Source: Datura wrightii (taxonomy: Eukaryota; Streptophyta; Magnoliopsida; Solanales; Solanaceae). Taken from it: DNA of 64,000 bases. The position numbers and the translations under genes are program-made. The notes under the pieces were generated by a model. It saw only the letters and a program-made list of their open reading frames with translations. It was not told the origin of the DNA and did no database searches. Position 1 is the first letter of the stretch, and each line of letters opens with the position of its first letter. Location: contig JASDFA010000007.1 in the NCBI GenBank assembly GCA_035772735.1, forward strand, positions 148,613,001 through 148,677,000, read 5' to 3'. Positions 35,901 to 47,293 of the stretch are shown here, in pieces.

Positions 35901-37243
35901 GGCTTTAATTTGGATGTATTCGGCAATGGGGAAGATGCTCATGAAGTACAGAGTACAGCAAAGAGGTTAAATCTCAATGTCAACTTCATGAAAGGTAGAG
36001 ACCATGCAGATGATTCTCTTCATGGGTAAGAATCCTTCAATGGAACTTTTTATTAATATAGAATGTAGAAGTTGTTATGCAGAATAAGCATTATTCAGTG
36101 CGTCTTGTTCCATTTTGGTACAATGATCTATAAATCATCACGGGGGAATTTTAATGGAACTGACAATAGTAACATTCTGCTCCTTGTGGCAAAATGATTT
36201 TAGAATTACTGTTAATATATCAATGACTAAAATGGTAAAGATATTTGTATGATCAGCAAGGGTAACCTCAAGAGTCACTGAGCGCATGATCTACCTTATT
36301 TATGTTAGATGTCTAGTACGAGTTATACTCCTCTGTGGGATTTTAGTTTTACTTGGTCGCAAATTTTCTTATTTTTTGAAGGGGTAGATACCTCATCAAC
36401 GACTTCACTTGTATAAGTCTTAAGACTTCCTTGGCCACATTGTTTTGCAAAAAACTGAATGTAATTATTTTTCTTATTGGGGGTGTTTCATTCACATGGT
36501 ACTTCCAATTGCTCCAGACCCCACTTTGTGGGACTACACTGGGTTGTTGTTGTTGTTGTATGGTACTTCCAATTGCTATATCTTGTGCTTGATCAACAAG
36601 GTCGAGTGCAGACCATTTGCTGCCTTTTGTTTGATGCTAGTAGTTGATTTTCCCATTTCCGCGTTCCCTGTTGATTCTTTGCAGTTCACCTTTTTAATGT
36701 ACATATTTTGCCTGCAGTTACAAAGTCTTCATAAATCCGAGTATCAGTGATGTGCTATGTACTGCCACAGCCGAGGCTCTTGCAATGGGGAAATTTGTAG
36801 TCTGTGCGGATCATCCATCTAATGAGTTTTTCCAGGCATTTCCCAACTGTTTGACTTACAAGACACCTGAAGACTTTGTAGCAAAAGTTGAAGAGGCAAT
36901 GTCTAGCGAGCCTCAACCTCTCACTCCCGAGGAGCAATATAAGCTTTCATGGGAAGCTGCTACACAGAGGTTCATGGAATATTCCGACCTCGATAAGGTT
37001 TTGAGTAGTGAAACAAGTCTGGACAGGAGACGTTGGAAGGGCATGGGTAAATCAGTTTCCATGCCAAACCTCGAAGAAATGGTTGATGGGGGTCTGGCAT
37101 TTACCCACAATTGTCTCACAGGGAACGAGTTCTTGAGGTTGTGTACTGGCGCAATACCCAGAACTCGGGATTATGACAAGCAACATTGCAATGATCTCCA
37201 TCTCTTGCCTCCTCAGGTAGAAAATCCAATATATGGCTGGTAA
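29904..37243 (+). CDS. DGD1: Digalactosyldiacylglycerol synthase 1 type, 7 exons, 795 aa
   Basis: This enzyme transfers galactose from UDP-galactose to MGDG, making DGDG on the chloroplast outer envelope, a main thylakoid lipid. Exons: 29904-30539, 33140-33172, 33758-33845, 34645-35132, 35219-35485, 35676-36025 and 36718-37243. All introns are GT-AG and all phases agree, giving 795 residues against 808 in Arabidopsis DGD1. Exons 1-3 give the DGD1-specific N-terminal part (EKALSFISKGWQEV, ADADLQLIKNRANS, VPPLDVPELLAYLVRQS). Exons 4-7 give the GT4 glycosyltransferase: RHVAIVTTASLPWMTGTAVN, EEPEHLNWYHHGKRWTDKFN, VGIVHTNYLEYIKREKNG, GAYFLGKMVWAKGYRELIDL, and the donor-site EALAMGKFVVCADHPSNEF. 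The C-terminus NPIYGW fits the family. Residues 136-162 are an unusual Glu/Arg run. Intron 1 (2600 nt) is swollen by repeats; a partial pseudogene copy lies at 60.5-64.0 kb. Confidence 0.96.
30768..31700 (+). repeat. Tandem duplication within DGD1 intron 1
   Basis: Two direct copies of a unit of about 285 bp lie at about 30790-31050 and 31055-31700. The second is split by the foldback MITE at 31200-31581. Shared phrases include TTTGATTTTGATGAATGATC, GACAGTCACA, ATTCTTCAATAACAAG, AAGACCTCTTA and CTACAATTCACATTGTTAGC. The copy at 60.53 kb has only one unit, so the duplication probably arose in this gene after the segmental duplication. Confidence 0.8.
31200..31581. mobile_element. Foldback MITE in DGD1 intron 1
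   Basis: Terminal inverted repeats TAGCCTGTTTGGCCAAGCTT and its inverse (AAGCTTGACCAAACAGGCTA) bound a 382-bp element. Its interior repeats AAGTGCTT and AGAAGC on both strands. The element splits the second unit of the intron duplication, whose undisturbed first unit gives the pre-insertion sequence. The ends resemble the widespread CCTGTTTGGCCA-type plant MITEs. A TTA-like 3-bp duplication is possible but not certain. Confidence 0.8.
31887..32090. mobile_element. hAT-like MITE with 8-bp target-site duplication
   Basis: An exact 8-bp direct repeat CCTAGTAG (31887-31894 and 32083-32090) flanks a 188-bp insert. Its ends are imperfect inverted repeats: CATGAGCGGACTTAGG on the left, and ATCCGCATCTG on the right, which reads CAGATGCGGAT when reversed. 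Target sites of 8 bp with short inverted ends are typical of hAT elements. It lies in DGD1 intron 1 and is not recognisable in the copy near 60.97 kb. Confidence 0.75.
32261..32480 (-). mobile_element. Full-length SINE with pol III A box, in DGD1 intron 1
   Basis: A 200-bp insert (32271-32470) is flanked by a 10-bp direct repeat with one mismatch (GTCCCATCTT, GTCCCTTCTT). On the minus strand it starts near CCTAGCCCCC, has a tRNA-like A box (TGGTCTAGCGGTAAGAGC at about 32427-32444) and a GGGTTAGGCGCACGTCATCG segment in the B-box position. It ends in an A run opposite T at 32271-32280. The paralogous segment at about 61.14 kb lacks it. The family was not named. Confidence 0.7.
36496..36577 (+). 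mobile_element. Extremely 5'-truncated TS SINE with 18-bp TSD, in DGD1 intron 6
   Basis: An exact 18-bp direct repeat (ATGGTACTTCCAATTGCT at 36496-36513 and 36560-36577) brackets 46 bp. The insert reads CCAGACCCCACTTTGTGGGA and ends with five TTG-type units. This is the 3' tail of the TS SINE, so the insertion was truncated to its last 46 bp on integration. Confidence 0.85.
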
Positions 37244-37260
37244 ATAGAATACGTAACTGA

Positions 37261-37884
37261 CATGTATATCATTATTTCTAATTGGTATAATAGGATGTTA
37301 GACAAACTGGATGCTTGTTAGTCCTTAGCTCCAATGCTAACGGTCTAGGTCTTGATGCTTTCTTAGCTATTGATTTGATGCACTTACCCTGCAGGCTAGT
37401 TTATAGGATCATACATAAAGTTTGTAACTTGTAATGGTCATACCTCTCCTGTTTCACGTTAATGTTGTCATGTATATCATTATTTCTAATTGGTATAATA
37501 GGATGTTAGACAAACTGGATACTTGTTAGTCCTTAGCTCCAATGCTAACGGTCTAGGTCTTGATGCTTTCTTAGCTATTGATTTGATGCACTTACCCTGC
37601 AGGCTAGTTTATAGGATCATACATAAAGTTTGTAACTTGTAATGGTCATACCTCTCCTGTTTCACGTTAATGTTGTCATGTATATCATTATTTCTAATTG
37701 GTATAATAGGATGTTAGACAAACTGGATGCTTGTTAGTCCTTAGCTCCAATGCTAACGGTCTAGGTCTTGATGCTTTCTTAGCTATTGATTTGATGCACT
37801 TACCCTGCAGGCTAGTTTATAGGATCATACATAAAGTTTGTAACTTGTAATGGTCATACCTCTCCTGTTTCACGTTAATGTTGT
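37261..37884 (+). repeat. Three tandem 208-bp repeats just 3' of DGD1
   Basis: Units start at 37261, 37469 and 37677, and each begins CATGTATATCATTATTTC. The period is exactly 208 bp, and I see only one substitution in the second unit (GGATACTTG against GGATGCTTG). The array starts 17 bp after the stop codon's last base, so it probably lies in the 3' UTR or across poly(A) sites. High identity means recent origin by unequal exchange, or an assembly artefact. Confidence 0.92.
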
Positions 37885-40690
37885 CGGGGGTACTCCAAAT
37901 TTAGGATTAGCTTGTCTCTTAATTTCTTTTACAAGGTTGGAAAACTTCCATCAGCAGAAGCAACTGATCACCTGGACTATACTTGTACGACTATTATTAT
38001 ATTGTAGTTTTGACTGTAGCAGCGCGCAGGACATTACCCGTAATATCTTGTCACTTCTTGCATAATGTCTTTGATTATATATGTATGCTTGAGAATTTGT
38101 AGTTCTTTCATTGTTGTATAGCAGGAAAGTAGTTCACTCACTTGTGAGAAAGTGTTGTATGTAACTGTGGTCAGTGTGTGCAAAGGAACTAAATGTACTC
38201 GACAGCTACAGTGTAAGCCCAGTTCTATATTTTGCTACTGGGCCAAGAGCTTATTGCAGCATACAGTAGAACTGTTGCATACAATAGAACTGGTTGATGA
38301 ATGGGGGCCCATATATTATTCATGAACAAGATATATTTGAAATTTTTTAGGTGGGCTATAGCTTGGGTCACTTGCACCGAGGAAATGAGATCTCTTGGTC
38401 TCTTACAAAATAGATAGAAGAGAATGATTTTTTTCAGATCTCTTATAAAAAGATCATAAAACTAAAAAAATAAATTGCAAGTGACTTAAAAAGCAAAGTC
38501 TCCCATTCGCTCTTATTTTGTGCTGGTCTTTAATATGCACTTCATAATAAACAATTTTCTTTTTACAGGATATAAGTTTATATTTTTATATTATAATATT
38601 TCATAAGTTATACTTAGACATGACTTTGATTTCTAAATAACTTATGCCTAACAATAAAAAATTACATGTAATTTTTTCCTCTGGTTTATCGAGTGTGTCT
38701 GATTCTCAGACATGTCGTTTAGCATTTACTCATAGTGAAGTGAAAAACTATTCCTTCAAGTAAGTAACAATGAGTAAAATAGTAGTATAATATTATTGGA
38801 ATTGTAGTGCATGCGTGCACCGTCTTTCTTTATCTATTCTTTCTTAATATTTTCTTCAAACCACTCAACCTAATTTTTCTTTTCATGTACGGTACCTATT
38901 CCTAGTTCTAAAGAGCGTATACTTCTCGTCCATCAAATTTGGATGAATGTCCCTCATAAATTTAAAAACAGAAAAGTACGGAACGCTAAAAACTAAACTA
39001 ATTAATTATATAAAAATGCTTCGTTTCATATTAATTATTTGAAATACTCATTCGGTATAAAATAATTATAATTCGTGTCTCGCTATGAGTTTTTAAATAT
39101 TTTTCGCGCATAAGATTCATGTTAATATATGAATATATTGTGATGATATCATCAAATATACGATGGCAAAATATGAACATACTGTTATAGTATCATGCGT
39201 GATTAAGGAGTGTATCCCTGAATGATTATTCATTCCTCTGTGTATCATGACAATATATGAATATACTATGACGGTTCATGAAGGATTGAGGAATCCTACG
39301 CGTCATTCCGGAAGGACTGCTCATCTTCAGCGATAGCAATTGGTAAATATTTTGCTCCAATGGGACAATTATGTAAGTTTTCCATTTAAAAATCAAGTTC
39401 TGTGGTATCTTAATGTGTCATTTGCACTTTTACTTCTATATTTTGTGCTGATTTCTAATTTTTACTCCTCATGTCAATTAACTTTTTCTCGAGGCATAAG
39501 TTTATAGTATTTCACAAGTTATGCCTCGAATTTTTAAAAAAATTATGTCCAAATTATATAAATTGAAAATCAACCTATTTAAAAGATAAATTATGCTATT
39601 AAATGAATTTTAATATCAGAATAGCGAATATAATTTTAATTCAATAAATCATATTCATTTAATTTTCTTTTTGTTGATTCCTAACCTTTCGAAAAATAAA
39701 GTAAAAAATTAACAATCGTACGTACAAAGTACGTATACAGATCATGCAGTGTAAGCAAACAATTGCTTCCATACATATATTTGTTGTTTTCTTAAAGATG
39801 TCACTCTAAGGTTGTGTTTGTTATGGAGGGAAATATTTTAAGAATAGATTTTTTTTACTTTTTTATATTTGATCGGTAAAATTTTGTGAATTATTTTTCT
39901 CTAGAAAAAATATAAGTTTCTTTAAATAAGAAAAATTATTTTTCTAAAAGTAGCTAGGGAGACAATTGTTCCATAAGTGTCATTTTACTTTGATTGTCTC
40001 ATCCCATCTTTCAACGCATCCCAACAAATCCCACTCTCATAGTCCCTATGAGACACCACCCCCGCAACCCTAACCCTCACCGCCATATTCATACTGTTCG
40101 TTTAAATTATACATAAATAGTTTTATAATAATATTTTTTGTTTACTTGTCAAACATAAGAAATTAAGTAAGAAAATTGCTAACGCACCCTAATTTCCATT
40201 GTTTTATTGTCTGCTTATATATATATATATATATGAATTATCATTTAGTTTACACTTAAAAAGAAAAAGTCTACCTAGTTGTGGGATCCCAGATGAAAAT
40301 AAATAATATGTTAAAACATGAAGAAGCTGATGTTGACAAGCACTTAGTTGACTGTCATGCATTTTTGTTTTTGGCCAGCAATATTCTTTTTGCATGGATG
40401 TGGAATTTATATATTATATTTAATTATTCGATCCAATTTCTTGAAAAGTTAATTAAAAGTAGTATAATCATGTGACAACCAATTATTTTCTTGTAGTAAT
40501 TTAATTTATAGTGACCCTTCAACATGTTGAGGGAACTTTTACCTTTCTACGTACATACATGGCAATATCAATCTAGAGTAATATATAATAATTGATCTTG
40601 CCAATCAAGGATAGCCTATGATTAAATACAAATAAGAAAATATTTTCTAGTTCGCTAAATTATCGCTATGCATGAAATTGAGGAAAGACC
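37885..40690. other. Spacer downstream of DGD1; no gene seen
   Basis: The first 300 bases may still be 3' UTR of DGD1. Further on, an ATATGAATAT(A/T)(C/T)T phrase recurs around 39124-39270 with GATGA or GACGG variants, suggesting a small degenerate repeat. A TA microsatellite lies at 40217-40234. Frames at 40204-40475 are chance ORFs. Confidence 0.4.
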
Positions 40691-40780
40691 CATTTTATAG
40701 TCAGAGAGAAATTAAATATATTATGTATGATTTTACATTTTATAGTCAGAGAGAAATTAAATATATTATGTATGATTTTA
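40691..40780 (+). repeat. Exact 45-bp tandem duplication
   Basis: The unit beginning CATTTTATAGTCAGAGAGAA occurs at 40691-40735 and again at 40736-40780 without visible differences. Identity implies a very recent event. Confidence 0.9.
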
Positions 40781-40806
40781 CGAAAATCATGATTATTTTT
40801 GCTTAA

Positions 40807-40811
<5 letters not shown>

Positions 40812-40847
<36 letters not shown>

Positions 40848-40874
40848 ATATATCTATGTATGTATGTATGTATT
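40812..40874. repeat. TA / TATG microsatellite
   Basis: A run of about 14 TA dinucleotides passes into TATG and TATC variants and four TATG-type units. It is likely length-polymorphic. Confidence 0.9.
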
Positions 40875-41476
40875 AGAACATTCATTAAATACTTAAAAAT
40901 ATGAATTCAATTATTATTATATGGTATACATTCATTATGGTATACATTCCCTTATTTGAGTATGGTATACATATTGTTCAGAAGTAACTTTTTCTATGAT
41001 TCATGTATGTGACCCAAATGTAGTCCTAAATTAATATTCTTCTGATGATAAACAGAAAGCTTAATTAGCTTTAATTAGAAAGTGGTTATGCAGTGGGATT
41101 GAAGCCTCCACTTCTAATTCTCACTTAGTTTTGTTTCTCTTTTTTAACACAGTAAAACGTAAGCTTGGCAGTACAAGTTGGAGTACAATACTAGCTAGTT
41201 TTAGTCTTAGCTTTATTAATTAGAAAGTGGTTATGCAGTTGGTTAGGAGTTAAGTTATTTATGTATGAAATTATATGGTGTTTAATTTGTAATTTAAAAA
41301 TCCGCATAATTAATATGTGTATAAGTTATGAGGGGTCATTTGTTAGGTGGTTTAGAAATGAGTTGTATATGCGGGTACTAAATTCTACTTAAGTAATACC
41401 ATATTTGGTAGCTGGTTAGTAGAGAAATTATTCATATATAAAATTAAAATGTGTTTGCTTTGCGATTTAGAAGCGC

Positions 41477-41802
41477 ATAATACATAAATAGGCACTCAAA
41501 CTTGGCCTCAACTGGCAATTAAGCACTCAAACTTTGAGAATGCACATATAGACACCTCAACTTGATTTCACTATTTCAATTGAGCACTCCAACTTATAAA
41601 ATAATCATCTAGGCACCTCAACACTTAGTTTCACCGTGCCACGTGCCACGTCAGCTTTGTGTGCCTACAAGACATAGTGGGGACTAGTTGAAGAGCTTAG
41701 TTATCAATTGAGACTAAGTTGAGGTGCCTAGATGTGCACTCTCAAAGTTTGAGTACTTGATTGTCTGTTGAGGCCAAGTTTAAGTGCCTATTTATGTATT
41801 AT
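41477..41802. mobile_element. Foldback MITE (~326 bp), nested in an older repeat
   Basis: The ends are long inverted repeats: ATAATACATAAATAGGCACT on the left and the inverse at 41783-41802. The similarity continues inward for about 90 bp (CAAACTTGGCCTCAAC, ACTCAAACTTTGAGA, TAG(A/G)CACCTCAACTT). The centre holds GCCACGTGCCACGTCAGC. Flanking sequence on both sides (TAGAAGCGC, TAGAAATCCTGC) and the matching CATAA-CTAATA type sequence further out suggest it inserted into another AT-rich MITE-like element at about 41240-41970. Confidence 0.8.
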
Positions 41803-41978
41803 GTCATCTAGAAATCCTGCATAACTAATACATGTATAAGTTATGAGAAAATTTATGTATTATTTTATACAGGAGAAACAGTGAAATAAGTAATACATGA
41901 ATAACTAAACTTTGCATAACTAATCTCTGCATAAAATAATGCATAAATTTCTTTCTAACTAAATCCCTATATTACTAA

Positions 41979-42075
41979 CACTACTAGAAAACAAGGAATT
42001 AACTACAGATAAAATTCTGTAGCTAAACAACAGAAATTCAATATTAATCCCATTTAGCTACGGATTAGCGACAGA
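41979..42075 (+). mobile_element. CACTA transposon terminus
   Basis: CACTACTAGAAAAC at 41979-41992 is preceded by TAA and is the classic end of plant CACTA (En/Spm) elements. It is followed by sub-terminal motifs of the family (TGTAGCTAAA at 42027, TTTAGCTACGGATTAGCGAC near 42055). A matching opposite end (inverse, ending TAGTG) was not found within the next several kilobases, so the element is truncated or its other end is degraded. Confidence 0.6.
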
Positions 42076-42079
42076 TTAT

Positions 42080-45000
42080 AAGAAAATTCAATTAAATATA
42101 ACTAAGAATTACTAAGAAATTTCATAGTTAATTTTATATTTTCTAATAATATGATATTCGCATAAATTCTCTCGTAACTAATCTCTTTAACAGATGGAAT
42201 TTCTTCACAAGTACGAAAATTTGAAGAAAAAAAGTGTTGTGGAAGATAGATATTTAACTTCAGATAAATTTTCATATATATAGTAATTGAATAAATTAAA
42301 CTTGGAAAAGAAGTTCTTTTAAGAATATTTTTCTCACTTTTTCAGTAAATTCTACTTTATTATGTCGATTTAATTGTCTCTCTGTATATTTTATATTAGA
42401 AGGAAGACAAAAATTGATCAATACTTTGTTTAGAGATGAGAGTCACTTCTTTTCCGAGTTTGCCTCTTTTCATTTTCAATCCGGAGTAATAAGCTCAACT
42501 CTACTGAATGTAGCTCTCTTAAATATCGATTTTGAACCATTTTAATTCATAAGGAATTTGATCAACAAGACATAAAGAAATTAGTGAATGCTTGAGTTAC
42601 CTAGCTGGACAACTATCCAGACTTCTCAATAAAAATAACATCTCACGTATTTTATTTTATCGATCTTTTATGAAATAAATCATATAACTTAATATTCTCA
42701 ATGAGTCAGCAAATCGATCTTCTCTAATAATATTATAATTTAATCAAAAAAATCTCGAGCTCAACTATTTAATTAATAAAAAAGTCTTTTTAATTATCAA
42801 CATAGATAAATATAACCTTAAAAAGTATTTTGTTGTTACATATGCTCTTAGACAGATATGAACCCTTGAAAATAAAATTAATTAAATGAGCAACCACTTG
42901 ACTTTTCTTTTTTTACCTAACTTAATCATGTTTAAATGTATAATGAGTTCATGTGCTCAAGCCAAGACAAATCCCACGTCTCTTACATTCTTTTTCCATT
43001 TCACATGACTCAATTATGATACTAATTATTTTTGTACAATCCAAATAATTAAGCATCTATTAGATTCTAATTAAAAAGTAGTGTACCTACATTTTTTTGT
43101 TAGATGCATGTTGGTTTCTCTTATTTTGGATTAATTAAATTTGAAACATGCTAATTTGAAGGGTGGAGCTTTCTTTGTAATTTTTATACCCCAATTATGG
43201 ATGCATAAGTAAACTTGCTTTTCAAAATTAGAGGAAAAAAAGTAATTGAAAAGGAGAGGTGCTGATCATGGGAACAAATTATAGTGGATTTTTCTTGCTT
43301 TAATTTTCAATAGATTCTATAGTCAAAATTATATTGTATATGCAATTTATGTCAAAAAGTAATGATTAGATCACTAGCTCTACATATTTGAAAAGATAAG
43401 TTGAGGTTCTTTATGTTGTTATAGCTAGATATTTAAACTACACTTCAAATGATAATCATCATGATCCTAATCTATTTTTCATTTATTAGATAAAGATGTA
43501 GAATCGAAAAATTAATCACTTATTAATTTTTAAATACGAATTTAATTTAAATTATTTAATATTTTATTATTTTTTAATACGAAATATATTACTTATCTGA
43601 AATACAAAAAACTTTATTGGAGTTTGAAACTTTTATAGGTGAAACTCCAAACATAATATGCTAGAAGCTGGAACTTTAAAGGTGAAATTCTAGTATACTC
43701 TATTGGAGTTCCTACCTAATTTTAAAAACAAAATACATAGCAAGATTTGTTCAACTTTTAGGACAATATTGTGTTTGAGTAATAAGAGATATCACGAGCG
43801 AAATAATCTTCTTTACATTATTTCACTGCATCTACTTTACACATGATATCTACTTAAAAATTTATATATTTAACATTATTTCATTCATGATACACATGTG
43901 GAATTTTATCATTAATTATTTTACTCATGATATAACTATTTTTTCAAACTCCATATAAAATCCTAGAAATTTAAATCTTTATCAATTTAAACTCGATGAT
44001 CATTTCTATATAAGTTCAAACTCTATGAATCATATTTAACGTGTATAGCTTGATGAACTTTTTAAATTCTCTTAAAGTCAAGACGTCACAACTCAAAATG
44101 TCTATAGTTCAATGGCCTCTTGACTTTTACTAATTAATCCAATTGAAACTTGAACTTTCAAGTTAAAATAATAATAATAATAATATTTCTGTAAAAAGTT
44201 TTATAAGAGTAATAAAGAATACATTTAGCTCCAGCATGTATTGATGGGTAAGTGCAATCTGAAAAAAAGAACCGAAAGGCTTTTAACAACAAAAGTACTG
44301 TCAATTTCCTAGTGAAAAATCACTTTGAACTGATCCCTAGGATGAATATTCCAAGTCTTTTCAAATAAATAAAACCATATTACTATATAATATTAGTATA
44401 TAGTTTTCATATTCATCATCGTACCCACTTGAATTATTTTTGAGTGGCACATATATATAATTTCAGTGGGAAACAACTCAAACTCCAGAACTAGAATTGA
44501 TCGATCCCCTTAGCTTCCTAGTTAAGTTTTCTTCAATTTGGGAATCCAAAACCTGTTATAGTGCCTACTAAGATGATGTCTATTTAACCTATATATATTG
44601 AATATTAGTAATAATTTTTAAAAAAATTACAGGTTGGAACTCAGTTAATTAGCACTAATAATTGTCCCATAAAACACCAAAAGCAAGTTGAACATACACT
44701 GAGAAAAAGGGTACAATTTTTAAATTGGATTTAACTGTTGATCCATATATAGGTGATCAACTCAGCAATCTATTAACATGATATAGATGATTATCAGCAT
44801 GTAAACTTCAAGGATTATATTGCATTAAACGTCATAAATTATTTTTTATAGTGAAGAAATTGCTGCATTTTATCTCCTTTTTTTGAAAAAAAAAAAGTAT
44901 TTTTATAACTTTTTTCGAAAGATTGGTCAAACAAACTAGTAATATCACAACTAGAAAGTCGCTAAATTATATTATGTGAATAAAATAATAATCAATTTTG

Positions 45001-45500
45001 CCTAAATATTATAGAAAGTCACAAATGCATGGCTGTAATTAAGTTGTACCACCTTCTTGTGCTTGTGTGTGATTACAATTTTTATGTGATTTTTTAAGAA
45101 AAAATTGGATGACTTTTTCGTTATTTATAATTTAGTATGCTGGTGATCATTTAAATTTCTTTGCATGCTTAATTATCTAGAATTTCTTTAAAAAATTTCA
45201 CAAGTGCATTATTTTTTCTTCATAATTAATTATGGCTTGAACAAATATTACTGGAGTATTGTATATTAATGTGGTTTGAGAAGTAAGGTCGTTATCAGTA
45301 TAGGTGATAGGATTATGCGTTTAGCCATAATGTTTACCATCCCTAATCTAGCTAGTAATTAATTAATTAATTAACTTCAACTGGTAAGCATCATTAGTGT
45401 TGCCAAAAGCACAAATCAGGTGGCCATTTTTACTTTACAGATTTTTGGTACAAGTCGTACAGAAGTACATGATTTTACACGCCTTTAATCTATTAATATT
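42080..45500. other. AT-rich spacer; no gene seen
   Basis: No coding frame of note is present. Between 43610 and 43720 the phrases TTGGAGTTTGAAAC and GTGAAACTCCAAA form a short inverted repeat and recur once more in diverged form. (TTAA)n-like sequence lies at 45357-45375. Part of this may be the interior of the CACTA element that starts at 41979. Confidence 0.35.
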
Positions 45501-45508
45501 GAGTGAAC

Positions 45509-45806
45509 GGTTAAAAACACACTTAAAGTATCTTGATTTTTTGAGTTTCATATTCGAACTATTAGGTGTGTGAATTTTGTATCTAAATTATCACCAATTA
45601 TTTATCAAATTAAACACATTTTAGCTATCACTTGTTCCATTTTCCTATCTGAACGATGGTGATATTTCATGTAGGAAAATGGGACAACGGATAGTTGATG
45701 TGTGTTTTGATATTAGTTGGTGATAATTTAGACAGAAAACTTGTACACCTGATAGTTCAGATATAAAAATCAAAAAACCAAAATACTTAGAAATTTATTT
45801 TTGACC
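45509..45806. mobile_element. Foldback MITE, family F1, copy 2
   Basis: This is an inverted-repeat element with the same phrase order as the copies at 27.7 and 52.0 kb: GGTTAAAAACACACTTAAAG at the left end, ATCACC, CTATCACTTGTTCC and CTATCTGAAC, followed by inverted counterparts and AATTTATTTTTGACC at the right end. Confidence 0.7.
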
Positions 45807-46011
45807 ATTGCCTCATCAATATTAGGGTTCACTCAACCAAAATATTTTGTTGGTTGGTGAACGGGAATACTTTTTGAAAAGTATAATTAAGTGATAGTAA
45901 ATGGAAGAGTGTTTTTATAAAATTTTTGAGTATTAATTAAAGATTAATATTTTAAAAAAGTACCTCATATTTGATATTTATGCAAGTTTTAGTTATAGCA
46001 TATTACATATG

Positions 46012-46194
46012 AAGTTAACCAGTGGCTTAGCCACATATAATGAATGGTGGTCAGTCGAACATCTTTCATCAAAAAATTATACTATGTACATAAAAATATA
46101 TAAAGTATATATATCAAAAATTATTTTATATATATATATATATTAAATTTTGAACAATTTTAATAAAATTTCTAAATTCACCACTAAAGTTAAC
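46012..46194. mobile_element. hAT-like MITE with perfect 8-bp TSD
   Basis: AAGTTAAC at 46012-46019 is repeated exactly at 46187-46194. The 167-bp element between starts CAGTGGCTTAGCCAC and ends ATTCACCACTA, giving short inverted ends of the CAGTGG type typical of Solanaceae hAT MITEs. The interior is AT-rich and non-coding. Confidence 0.8.
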
Positions 46195-46269
46195 AATTAA
46201 GATGGCAGTAAGAAAAATGATAGCCCTGGATGAAAATATTTTTGTTGAAAAATATATTTTTAGTAACCA

Positions 46270-46815
46270 AACACTAAGAGGTCGTTTGGTTATTGATAAT
46301 GAACGGAGTTACTAACCATGTATTTAAATATGGTATTTGGTAGCTTTCAAGTTGCTTTGTATAAAATTTAGCATATATTAGTTTATGATATTTTATTATC
46401 ATACAATTTTGTATAAATAAAATAGATGCGTTATGAGGTAATTTATATATATTTATGTGGGTGTAGAAAATAAAATAATTAATATAATGATTAATATGGA
46501 TAAAAATGCTAAAAAGACAAAATTTACTCTAAGAAGATGCAGAGATCAGCATATGTTGTTCCCTGTTAGGATCTTCTTCTTCTCAATCATTTAGAAACAA
46601 AATATATTTCACTCGAAATTCCAAGAGTATAATTATAAATAAATATTTATTTTAAAAATTATATAAAATATATTAATTTTTAATATAATAAATTAAACAT
46701 TTTAAAAAATAATTCTTATATTATAATCTTTCATAATTAGTTTCAGGTATAACAAATTCATGCATAACTAATTCTTATCTAAAGCAAACTAAAAATCAAA
46801 CGATCCATAAAAATT
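46270..46815. mobile_element. Probable AT-rich MITE (GGTCGTTTGGTT ends)
   Basis: The left phrase GAGGTCGTTTGGTTATTGAT and the right phrase AAAAATCAAACGATCC are approximate inverse ends of a type common in plant MITEs. Between them there is only AT-rich sequence. No target-site duplication could be confirmed, so the boundaries are approximate. Confidence 0.4.
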
Positions 46816-46914
46816 TAACTGTTAGGATCTTCCTCTAATTTACATTAATAGTTAGAGATAACTAATCTAATTTACATTAATATTTAGAGGGATGATATTG
46901 GTCAAAAACTCTTA

Positions 46915-47135
46915 TTTATTTCTTTTGTTTTTTAGTCTTTTAATTTTGTTTCAAAATAAGTGGTGTTCTACGTAATCAAGAAGTCATTAATGATGTTTTT
47001 CTAATTTTACCTTTATTCAAATGGAGAGAATTTTACAAAATCAAGAAAATATTAAAGAGTTATATTTTTTTCAAAATAATTTTTAGGGGTAAATGAGTAA
47101 AAATATATTTCTTTTAGAAATGAATAGTTCTTTTA
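46915..47135 (-). repeat. Dispersed AT-rich repeat, copy 2 (inverted relative to 28.4 kb)
   Basis: This is the reverse complement of the block at 28355-28560, with the same ordered phrases including AAGTGGTGTT, ATTAATG, TTTCTAATTTTACCTTTATT and AAAGAGTTATA. Confidence 0.65.
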
Positions 47136-47293
47136 AAGAATATGCATAAATTAAAAACATTACTTAGTTTAGAACATAATCTTATTCATATTTGTAGGCA
47201 AAAAAGAAACAGATTGAGAGCAAATTTCTTGATTAAAAGAAAAATAACAAAAAGTTGCTCCTATCAAGAAGCTACATACTCATATACACAACC

